Below are positions 1-8,489 of a stretch of 64,000 bases of DNA, piece by piece. Source of the stretch: Symbiodinium kawagutii (lineage: Eukaryota > Sar > Dinophyceae > Suessiales > Symbiodiniaceae). The stretch spans positions 14,906 through 78,905 of the forward strand of contig VSDK01027227.1 of assembly GCA_009767595.1 (NCBI GenBank), in the 5' to 3' direction. Made by a program: the position numbers and the translations under genes. Positions within the stretch are counted from its first letter, which is position 1. Each line of letters begins with the position of its first letter. Under the pieces are notes generated by a model. That model ran no database searches. It was not told the DNA's origin and worked only from the letters and a program-made list of their open reading frames with translations.

Positions 1-1
1 A

Positions 2-63
<62 letters not shown>

Positions 64-64
64 G

Positions 65-98
<34 letters not shown>
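1..98. repeat. (ACT)n microsatellite
   Basis: About 32 trinucleotides with one interruption near 64, running off the left edge. Confidence 0.95.
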
Positions 99-1226
99 AT
101 CATTATATAATTACTTTTATTATTGGTGAGGTTCCCCATCTCTCAGGCAAGACTTTTAAGGAGGGAGTTTATTAATCATCCCCCCAAGTTTGGTTTGGGG
201 GGGTTATAAATCACGACGTAACATTATATGATTCACTAACTAACTGGTGGTTGAATCAATTAGTTGGCAACTAGTTGGTGATTGATTCAACTGGTTGGCA
301 ATAATCACCAACTAACAACTACCAGTTGTATATAATCTGAGCCCCGGATTAAACACAAACCTCCGAGAAAAATAGAAAATTGTGCCCAGATTCGATCATA
401 TATAAATGTATTTCCAGTTGGTGCTTGACGATATAGTAAACGTGATAAAGCTACTTAATTGGTAGCTAGTTGTCCTACATCAATCACAAACGGCCTATGT
501 TTCATAGCTACAACACGAATAACTGGATGACCTAGAAAATGTCAGCTATCACATAACCACGACTACTTCAAATTCGCACAGATTTGTCCAAACATGGTGT
601 ACCCCTACGGTTGGTTGGTATGGTTTTGATCTTGAATGGTTCATAGTGAAGGAGTCAATAACCCATTCTCAAGGTATCAAGGCAATATTGAGCATCATAG
701 CGCATGTTGTGGTTTATGATTAGCCTCTATCAGTCACCATTTCCAACCCTGACCAACCAACCATCTCCTGCCCACAGCATCCACCGTTCGCCTGCACGAT
801 TTGTCGCGTTCGAAACCTAAAGACCTGGGACGACGGGATGGCTACTGGAGTTGCTGGATGGATAGCTGGGTCAACCAACCACAGGGGTGATAGGTGAACC
901 TGGACAATGATGACCAACCCATGGCTAATTAGTGATTGATTAATGATTGATGGTGAATTCATGATTGAGTAATGGTTAATTCATGTTTGTTCACGGTTCA
1001 TTAATGGTTGATTGTGATTAATTAAGGGGGATAATGGCTGAAAATGGTTGACAATTGAGAATGACGATTGATTCATCTTGATATCATCAATGTAAATACA
1101 CGCATATTTTAATACGGGTGGACAGTACATTCAAACGGTTTATCATAAGTTTAATCAAAAATAATGGACAATTGAAAGCTGATAAGTGAAAGTGGATCAA
1201 CATTAACATTTGAATCAACCAGTCTC
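99..1226. other. AT-rich intergenic sequence
   Basis: Holds many short TTGATTGG/AACCA words, including the palindromic tract AACTGGTTGGCA around 240-330. No exon was recognised. Confidence 0.5.
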
Positions 1227-1550
1227 TCACTTAGTCTTGTTTCTCTTCGTCGCTGGAGACACTGGTGCACTCGCTGCCTCTGTCTTGGCTTCGATGCAAA
1301 GCAATGCAGCCAACAGGACGAATCCGCAAGAAGGCACATCCATTCCGTTTCCAGCCAACTTCACCTTGGCTGATTCCGTCAGCATCTGTACATATTGCCG
1401 AGGCATCGCAGCCCAACTTGCAAGCTCCGCAGTCACAGGCATACCCATAATTGCCAACATCTCATCGCCACACAGGGGCCTCTGATGCCGTTGGCTCCAC
1501 AAGCAGTCGCCGTGTTTGCCAAATTTATCAATATTGATAACCCGGCCCAG
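1227..1550 (-). CDS. C-terminal exon, cytosine-5 DNA methyltransferase-like protein (probable)
   Basis: Reading LGRVINIDKFGKHG to KRNKTK then TGA at 1227. The frame stays open upstream to 1607, but ATATCCCAG just before 1550 is a natural acceptor. Seen motifs: RPLCGDEMLAIMGMP followed 30 residues later by KLAGNGMDVPSCGFVLLAA. Known: C5 methyltransferases end with motif IX/X patterns of this order (R-x-L-T-x-x-E-x-x-x-L-x-G-F-P, then a G-N-x-x-x-x-P motif), and dinoflagellate genomes hold many divergent copies, some within retroelements. Inferred: this is the tail of such a protein; the catalytic PC motif is not visible in the window. A plus-strand frame over the same bases (1210-1485) is judged a shadow. 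Confidence 0.5.
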   Translation of the reverse strand: MGRVINIDKFGKHGDCLWSQRHQRPLCGDEMLAIMGMPVTAELASWAAMPRQYVQMLTESAKVKLAGNGMDVPSCGFVLLAALLCIEAKTEAASAPVSPATKRNKTK

Positions 1551-2063
1551 CTGGGATATTATGGTTGTATAAGTGACAAACGATTGAGAATAGTTGCCAT
1601 CAGCCAAGGATCAAAAAGGCCCGTTGCAGACATAAGGCACTCTGTTTTAGCCAGTAACAGTTTGATGTGGGTTGAATCGAACCACCTTTTTCTCCGAGGA
1701 AAGCAATCCCAAAGACGGTGGTTCAACACACACACCAAGGTGTTAGTAGCTAATCCAGAGTATACATTGTTATCGTGATGTGTTGACTGATATTACAGTT
1801 TTGCAGTACACATATGGTAAAAATTGGCAGTATGTTCCACATCCTTAACGTGACATCATCGTGGCAAACTCCATATCAAACGCTGTGTTGCTGGTAAATG
1901 ATTTGTAATGGTGATCCGATTGTTGACTGATTGTTGACTCACGATCAATTGATGGTCAATGGGTTGCCTGAAAATTAGAAAAATGCATGCCCGTTCACGT
2001 ACTGATGGCCAAATGGTTGATTGTGTCATAGGAGTTGGTGACAGGGAAAATCCAGGAAAACAC

Positions 2064-2163
2064 GTTGTTTGCCATCATTTAGGCTATTGTGGGTGTCTTT
2101 GGATGTCTCGAAGCGTGGGTGGGTTAATGTAGAACTAAGATCATTTATGGCAAACGTTGTTTC
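2064..2163 (-). CDS. Possible exon, same gene (exon d)
   Basis: 100 nt reading ETTFAINDLSSTLT to NDGKQ. Acceptor ACCAG|G, donor GTGTTTTCC. Phase 0 in fits exon c. GC at third positions is low, so this is weaker than its neighbours. An exon joining it to the last one at 1550 was not found. Confidence 0.35.
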
Positions 2164-2238
2164 CTGGTATTCTTCATGAAAACCGGGTTGAACAATGGTT
2201 AATATTGTGACTCTGACCAACAATCACGAAAAAAGATT

Positions 2239-2307
2239 GGCTGTGAGTCAAAACCCTGTAACCCTCATCTACCCCCATTTACCGTTTTCATGCCCTATTA
2301 TTGGTTC
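2239..2307 (+). repeat. Family B element, truncated
   Basis: Starts GGCTGTGAGTCAAAAC and is lost after about 70 bp, next to two family A copies. Confidence 0.6.
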
Positions 2308-2310
2308 TCA

Positions 2311-2418
2311 TATGGTGGTTTCTGTAAATAGGGGTCCCGAAATCACCCTTCATATTAACAATTTGTAGTGACAAATCAACCATTTTGTGGGGCTCCCTAT
2401 TTTGAGAAACACCCATAT
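2311..2418 (+). repeat. Family A inverted-repeat element
   Basis: Ends ATGGTGGTTTCT and TTTTGAGAAACACCCAT are inverted copies, with GTCCC and GGGGCTCCC inside. Confidence 0.8.
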
Positions 2419-2522
2419 GGTGGTTTCTCAAAATCAGGGGGCCCCTAAATCATCCACTTTTAACCATGATATAGTAATAAACCAACCATCTTGGGGGCTC
2501 CCTATGGCTTGAGAAACACCCA
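2412..2522 (+). repeat. Family A inverted-repeat element
   Basis: Directly follows the previous copy and shares CCATATGG at the joint. Ends GGTTTCTCAAAATC and GCTTGAGAAACACC. Confidence 0.8.
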
Positions 2523-2523
2523 T

Positions 2524-2642
2524 ATGGCTGTGAGTCAAAACCCTTAGTCCCCCTGGTTCCCCATCATTAACCATTGTTTTCCCTTATTACTGTTGGTAAA
2601 TCCTCCATTAGTTGGTTGGTTAAGTGCTTGACCCATAGCCAT
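2524..2642 (+). repeat. Family B inverted-repeat element
   Basis: Ends GGCTGTGAGTCAAAAC and GCTTGACCCATAGCC. Abuts a family A copy. Confidence 0.8.
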
Positions 2643-3012
2643 ATCCATGATAACAAAGATCACCATGATCCGTCAACGATGATCAACAACCAAGTCCAGC
2701 TGCCACCAAGGGTCAACCATTGGAGATGGTAACCGTTGCTTATCAGCGGCTGGCGGGGGGGGAAATCTGCCGTATGATGGGTAGGTAAGCTCTATGATTG
2801 ACCAGCTTGTATAAACTGACCACACTGTGCCCTCCCCGATTTGCTGGATATGAACCCAACTACAGGATCAAACAACCAACCAGCCTGTGAATTTACCACT
2901 TCAATACTGATTAATCAAACAGATAGTCAATCATTGAGAATTAAACCACTGAAGAAAAATAATCAGCCCATCTATCAATCATCGATTAAGCCTTTGATTG
3001 GCAATCCATAAC

Positions 3013-3121
3013 CTGCTCCTTGTCCAAAAATTCTCTGTAAAGCCGCCACTCACGACAACGCTCAGCTTCGTGCGATACGACTCCGGACTCCCGTGAAGCC
3101 GGGGTAGATGGCCATGGTGTC
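3013..3121 (-). CDS. Internal exon, same gene (exon c)
   Basis: 109 nt reading TPWPSTPASRESGVV to YREFLDKEQ. Acceptor TTCTGTAG|G, donor CAG|GTTATGG. It is helical and charged toward its end. It enters with one base (completing TGG from exon b) and leaves in phase 0. Confidence 0.55.
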
Positions 3122-3352
3122 CTACAGAATGCACCAAAGGCAACCTAAAATGTGGGATTCCTGGTAGGCTGCACTGGTTGTAATCGATGTTTGGTAACAA
3201 GTCGGATTACTTGCCATAGGACCGGGGTTACAACACCATCGGCAGCTACTAATGGGATCGAATGGGTATACGACCAACCGCTCAGCAACCATCGTTGTTT
3301 GGTTGCTCATGTTTTTCTTTAGGATGCCAACAGCTCAGCATTCTTTCTTCAC

Positions 3353-3417
3353 CATAGGAAGCACTGCTGACCCGGCAACATGCGGAACGATGCAACGGAT
3401 GAGTCTTGAAAAACCTT
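3353..3417 (-). CDS. Internal exon, same gene (exon b)
   Basis: 65 nt reading KVFQDSSVASFRMLPGQQCFL. Acceptor AACAAG|AAG and donor GTGAAG. Phase 0 in, phase 2 out, agreeing with both neighbours. Confidence 0.5.
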
Positions 3418-4080
3418 CTTGTTGAAGTGATGATTGCAAGCCGGCGAAGCAACAAGTAAGCATCAACAACATATTTGTTGGGATACCTTGGGTATGTATG
3501 CTTATGGGACCCCCGTTATAAAACACTAGTTGGCTAATGATTTTAAAGCAGTGGCCATGCTGTCTATGGTTGGGTATAGGCATCGTGTTTGCTTGGAAAT
3601 AGTTTCTAAATTTGATTTCCCACTTAAAGGTTTTACATCTATAGTATATGGGTACTCTTTGAACTTGGGGGAGGTTAGGCAAATGGTCTCTATCTCAGAG
3701 GAAACCAGTCAATAATTCGGATACTTCTATGTCACGTTCACCAACCTCTTGCTTCTGGGTCAATAGCATGCTGCAAATGCCCGAACACATAATGCGCTAA
3801 TTTATCGCTTGTTTGGGGTACCTGCGCTCTTGAGTGTCCCGTTTATCAGAAACTATTTGATCTGATCTCAAGAGTCAAAACGGATCAAAACAGTCAATCT
3901 AAGTCAGGCTTAGGAAGAAATACCCGCAGACAAAAAAACGAGACAAGCAATTCTATCATTTTCAATCACAATACTTCGGCCAACCGAAAACAAATGCTTC
4001 ATTCCTTGAACACCATGGAGATAACCAGTACATATATGAGTCCTAGACATGTTCACTCTCGGATTCGGAGGTTCACCTAC

Positions 4081-4213
4081 CCAGTTCCAGTAGTCTTGAA
4101 CAAACAATTCCGTGCAGCACCGTCCATGATCTCTCAGCAAGCGCACTCGCCAGTGGTGCGCAGTGACCAGCAAATTCTTTTGAACTGTGTCGGTTGAAGG
4201 CCAATTGCAATCC
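4081..4213 (-). CDS. Internal exon of an unidentified gene (methyltransferase-like gene, exon a)
   Basis: 133 nt read as DCNWPSTDTVQ to DYWNW (44 codons). Acceptor CTAG|G at 4213; donor GTAGGTG after 4081. It enters with one base and leaves in phase 0, fitting the next exon at 3417. It starts only 58 nt after the LRR stop codon, so its upstream exons must lie beyond the LRR gene or the LRR frame must itself be spliced to it. Family not recognised. Confidence 0.55.
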
Positions 4214-4270
4214 CTAGACACCGGATGCGGACCTACCGCTGATCGGTGGTCCAAGGCCTGATTTGCACAA

Positions 4271-6325
4271 TCACAAGGTGCTTATCATCACTCTAAATTT
4301 CGAATTTGCGCCCATACATAAAATACGAACAATGGATGGACAGGAAACATGACCAAGACTTTGGCAGAAACCAGCCCCAAGTGTCAAAGTTTGTAGGTTG
4401 CTCGGCAAGGTGATCCGACCCAGCCTCTGGTTGAAAGAACTGCCAAATGTCAAAGTTTGAAGGTTGTTCGGCCAGGTGACCCGATCCAGGCTTTGGTTGA
4501 AATAATAACCGAAAGTCAAAATTTGCAGGTTGGTCGGCAAGGTGACCCGATCCAGGCTTTGGTTGAAATCATCACCGAAAGTCAAAGTTTGCAGGTTGCT
4601 CGGCAAGCTGACCCGATCCAGGCTTTGGTTGAAATAATCACCGAAAGTCAAAATTTGCAGGTTGGTCGGCAAGGTGACCCGATCCAGGCTTTGGTTGAAA
4701 TAATCACCGAAAGTCAAAGTTTGCAGGTTGCTCGGCAAGGTGACCTGATCCATGCTCTGGTTGAACCTATCGCCAAAACTCAGGGTTTGCAGGTTGCTGG
4801 GAAAGGTGACTCGATCCATGCTTTGGTTGAAAGCATTGCCAAAAGTCAAAGTTTGCAGGTTGCTTGGCAAAGTAACACGATCCAGATTTTTGTTGAAATC
4901 AGAGCCAAATTTCAAAGCTTGCAATTTGCTCGGCCAGGTGACCCGATCCAGGTTTTGGTTGAAATAATTGCCAAATGTCAAAGTCCGCAGGCTGTTCGGC
5001 AATGTCACCCCAGCCAGGCTCTGGTCAAAGCGGGTGCCAAAAGTCAGAGTTTGCAGGTTGCTTGGGAAGGTAAACCGATCAAGGTTCTGGTCAAAGCAGC
5101 AACCAAAAGTCAACGCTTGCAGGTTGGTTGACAAGGCAACCTGATCCATGCTTTGGTTGAAAGCATTGCCAAAAGTCAGAGTTTGCAGGTTGCACGGCAA
5201 AGTGACCCGATCCAGGCTCTCGTTGAACCCATCTCCAAAAGCCAAACTTTGCAGGTTGCTCGGCAAGGTAACCTGATCTAGGTTTTGGTTGAAATGCCAG
5301 CCAAAGGTCAAAGTTTGCAGGTTGCTTGGCCAGGTGACCCTATCCAGGCTCTGGTTGAAATCAAAGTCAAACATCAAAGTTTGCAAATTGCTTGGCCAGG
5401 TGACCCGATCGAGGCTCTGGTTGAACCTATCGCCAAAAGTCAAAGTTTGCAGGTGGATTGGCAAGATGACCTCATCCAGGCTTCGGTTGAAGCCGTTGCC
5501 AAATTTCAAAGCTTGCAAGTTGCTCGGCCAGGTGACCCGATCCAGGCTTTGGTTGAAATAATCACCGAAAGTCAAAATTTGCAGGTTGCTCGGCAAGGTG
5601 ACCCGATCCAGGCTTTGGTTGAAATCATCACCGAAAGTCAAAGTTTGCAGGTTGCTTGGCAAAGTAACACGATCCATGCTCTGGTTAAACCTATCGCCAA
5701 AAGTCAACGCTTGCAGGTTGCTGGGCAAGGCGACTCGATCCATGCGTTGGCTGAAAGCATCGCCAAAAGTCAACGCTTGCAGGTTGGTTGGCAAGGTGAC
5801 CCGATCCAGGCTTTGGTTGAAATCATCACCGAAAGTCAAAGTTTGCAGGTTGCTTGGCAAAGTAACACGATCCAGGCTCTCATTGAAGTCATCGCCAAGA
5901 GTCAAGTTTTCAAGGCTCTCGGGTAAATGACAAAGGCAGCCAGAGGCAACGGACGCCCTCAATGCCATCTGGGCTACCCCTTCCAATGCTGTCTCGTCGA
6001 CAGATTTTGCTGTGACAAACCTCCAAGCAGCAAGCAAATCAGTGGGGACATAAGTGCAGGACAACGTCGCAACCTGTCCTGTGATGCCTTGCTCTCTCAA
6101 CGTTTGGTGCAGCCTCAGAGGTGAAGCAAGGTAGTGGAGAGTGAGCCTTGCACCCTTTTTTGGCAGAAGTTTCTTTGAAACTGTCCGAGCCACTTCCCTT
6201 CCCAATGTGGAAGGGCACAGGCTCACAATGCATCCCTCACCATTCAAGCAGAAAACGTGAAGCTCAATCGACTGGGCACCATCAACCGATCTCAGCTCCG
6301 CATAGCCATCGCTGCTGGAGGTCAT
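4271..6325 (-). CDS. Ubiquitin-like plus leucine-rich-repeat protein, single exon, 684 aa
   Basis: Seen: one uninterrupted frame from an ATG at 6325. Residues about 20-95 look like a ubiquitin-like domain (ELHVFCLNGEG to LSCTYVPTDL). A linker to about residue 135 follows, then 24 complete 22-residue repeats of consensus LPSNLQTLTFGDDFNQSLDRVT written with gaps as LP-NLQ-LTFG--FNQSLDRVT, plus a degenerate 25th repeat ending in FRVMISTL and a stop. The DNA repeat is 66 nt. Known: this N-terminal domain plus F-N-Q-S-L repeats is a large family in Suessiales dinoflagellates, presumed protein-binding; no enzyme activity is known to me. Inferred: the lack of introns next to intron-rich genes suggests a retrocopy or a family kept as one exon. 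The opposite strand is also open over parts of the repeat (4457-5131, 5285-5926), but only as a shadow. Confidence 0.9.
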   Translation of the reverse strand: MTSSSDGYAELRSVDGAQSIELHVFCLNGEGCIVSLCPSTLGREVARTVSKKLLPKKGARLTLHYLASPLRLHQTLREQGITGQVATLSCTYVPTDLLAAWRFVTAKSVDETALEGVAQMALRASVASGCLCHLPESLENLTLGDDFNESLDRVTLPSNLQTLTFGDDFNQSLDRVTLPTNLQALTFGDAFSQRMDRVALPSNLQALTFGDRFNQSMDRVTLPSNLQTLTFGDDFNQSLDRVTLPSNLQILTFGDYFNQSLDRVTWPSNLQALKFGNGFNRSLDEVILPIHLQTLTFGDRFNQSLDRVTWPSNLQTLMFDFDFNQSLDRVTWPSNLQTLTFGWHFNQNLDQVTLPSNLQSLAFGDGFNESLDRVTLPCNLQTLTFGNAFNQSMDQVALSTNLQALTFGCCFDQNLDRFTFPSNLQTLTFGTRFDQSLAGVTLPNSLRTLTFGNYFNQNLDRVTWPSKLQALKFGSDFNKNLDRVTLPSNLQTLTFGNAFNQSMDRVTFPSNLQTLSFGDRFNQSMDQVTLPSNLQTLTFGDYFNQSLDRVTLPTNLQILTFGDYFNQSLDRVSLPSNLQTLTFGDDFNQSLDRVTLPTNLQILTFGYYFNQSLDRVTWPNNLQTLTFGSSFNQRLGRITLPSNLQTLTLGAGFCQSLGHVSCPSIVRILCMGANSKFRVMISTL

Positions 6326-6360
6326 GGGGAAACTGGTCCCTTCGGTCGCCCTTGACTTGA

Positions 6361-7160
6361 GCTCATCCGAACTGCATCAAAGCGACAAGCAGCAACACCC
6401 CCAAAGGCGAGCATCCTACTGTGCTCCTATCGCAAATACTGGGATGGAAGTCAATGGTTGATGATGGTTATGAGCTTTATTATGCTTTATTCAGCGTGTG
6501 TGACAAGTGAATCCGCTGCAACCAACAAATGAGCTGAATTCTGAAAAAAGTGTACGGTGAAGAGTTCTGGTCTCTTCTTGGGATGTGTCTTTTGTTTCAA
6601 ATGCAACTTGGCGGTTTCTGTACCACCCGATTGAAATTCATTGCAGAATAACACACTTTGCATTTGCATGTTCAGGTGCATCCCAAACCACACATAGCTA
6701 CTGCAATCAGCTTGCTGTTGCTAGTCTTTCTAAAGAATGCTGGACCACCGAAAGAATCAAAACCCTCCTCGGTTTTCCACAGAGGTAAAAAACCCAAAAT
6801 AATCTCGTCTCGACGATGGATGGCTTTTTGCAGTGCCAATTATTTGTTTCTTTCATTGGCTGCTGCTCAGCAACTATTACCGACAATGTACAGCTACCTG
6901 CAACTAGCCAGGGGTACCAGTAGCACCTAGCATGTACGACCTCGTACCTACTACTGCCGCTTACCTAGATACCACCTACAACTAACCAATATATCTGCCG
7001 CTACCAACTAACTGTCTACCATTACCTACAACCTACAACTGCCTACCACAGTGCATACAACATGTGCAACTACAACATGTCAATCATCAACTACCCATCA
7101 CCCATAGCTTACTACAAACTACTCCCAAAAACCCTGGATTAGGAGTACAGTACGGAAACT
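6361..7160. other. Intergenic region upstream of the LRR gene
   Basis: Should hold the promoter and trans-splice acceptor of the LRR gene. CTCAAGTCAAGG lies about 30 nt before its ATG on the minus strand. From 6900 the sequence is rich in ACTACC/TACAAC words. No exon was recognised. Confidence 0.4.
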
Positions 7161-7164
7161 AGCA

Positions 7165-7325
7165 GAGAGGTTCGGGAACCGAACCGAACCGGTGGAACCG
7201 AACCGGCTGAACCGAAACCGGGCTGAACCGGTCTAATCGGGGAAACGTGGGGAACCGAACCGTTAATGAACCGAACCGCCTCCAAACCGAAAAAAAAAAT
7301 GGCAGAACCGGCTGAGCCGAACATG
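7165..7325. repeat. CCGAAC-type degenerate repeat, left flank
   Basis: Tandem GAACCGAACCG words with GGTGGAACC variants, directly left of the 118-bp array. Confidence 0.85.
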
Positions 7326-7330
7326 TCTTA

Positions 7331-8330
7331 ACAAATGCCTCCCAATGAGCATATTTGCTTTTCTGTGATCCGGCAAAAAGCATTTATAACATCTTGGACA
7401 TGGCTTTCCTACACAAGGCTCCTTCAAAGTGGGCGCCTGAGACGTACAACAAATGGCTCCCAATGAGCATATTTGCTTTTCTGTGATCCGGCAAAAAGCA
7501 TTTATAACATCTTGGACATGGCTTTCCTACAGAAGACTGCTTCAAAGTGGGCGCCTGAGACGTGCAACAAATGGCTCCCAATGAGCATATCTGCTTTTCT
7601 GTGATCCGGCAAAAAGCATTTAAAACATCTTGGACATGGCTTTCCTACACGAGACTCCTTTAAAGTGGGCGCCTGAGACGTACAACGCATGGCTCCCAAT
7701 GAGCAAATTTGTTTTTCTGTGATCCGGCGAAAAGCATTTATAACATTTTGGACATGGCTTTCCTACAAGAGAATCCTTTAAAGTGGGCGCCTGAGACGTG
7801 CAACACATGGCTCCCAATTTTCTGTGATCTGGCAAAAAGCATTTATAACATTTTGGACATGGCTTTCGTATACAGAAGACTGCTTCAAAGTGGGCACCTG
7901 AGACGTGCAACAAATGGCTCCCAATGAGCATATTTGCTTTTCTGTGATCCGGCAAAAAGCATTTATAACATCTTGGACATGGCTTTCCTACACAAGACTC
8001 CTTCAAAGTGGGCGCCTGAGACGTACAACAAATGGCTCCCAATGAGCATATTTGCTTTTCTGTGATCCGGCAAAAAGCATTTATAACATCTTGGACATGG
8101 CTTTCCTACACAAGACTCCTTCAAAGTGGGCGCCTGAGACGTACAACAAATGGCTCCCAATGAGCATATTTGCTTTTCTGTGATCCGGCAAAATGCATTT
8201 ATAACATCTTGGACATGGCTTTCCTGCACAAGACTCCTTCAAAGTGGGCGCCTGAGACGCACAACAAATGGCTCCCAATGAGCGTATTTGCTTTTCTGTG
8301 ATCCGGCAAAATGCATTTACATATGACCAA
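7331..8330. repeat. 118-bp tandem array, about 9 copies
   Basis: Each unit carries GGCTCCCAATGAGCATAT, GTGATCCGGCAAAAAGC, TTGGACATGGCTTTCC and GTGGGCGCCTGAGACG. Copies are 90-98 percent alike; one near 7808-7912 is shortened by about 15 bp. Unit length is not a multiple of three in all copies, so the open frames across it are artefacts. Confidence 0.95.
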
Positions 8331-8354
8331 ACCATCAAAACTCTCTCAAACCCG

Positions 8355-8480
8355 TGCGCGAACCGAACCGAACCGATCTGTTGCACGAACCGACAGGAAC
8401 TGAAACCGGTTATGAACCGAACCGTCCCCTATCAGTTTCCAAAAACCGAAACCGAACCGAACCGAACCGAAACCACACTG
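8355..8480. repeat. CCGAAC-type degenerate repeat, right flank
   Basis: ACCGAACCGAACCG words directly right of the 118-bp array, same orientation as the left flank. Confidence 0.85.
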
Positions 8481-8489
8481 AACTAGGAG

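Noticed and set aside
1210..1485. Plus-strand frame with a signal-peptide-like start (LVLFLFVAGDTGALA)
   Set aside because: The minus strand over the same bases carries the methyltransferase-like motif pair and a natural acceptor.
4457..5926. Plus-strand frames opposite the LRR gene reading QALVEIITESQSLQV repeats
   Set aside because: They are the antisense of the 66-bp repeat; the minus strand has a start, a known N-terminal domain and a recognised repeat family.
7263..8386. Overlapping minus frames with KAMSKML or GKPCPRCYKC repeats
   Set aside because: They arise from the 118-bp array, whose unit shifts frame from copy to copy; no start, domain or codon bias supports a protein.
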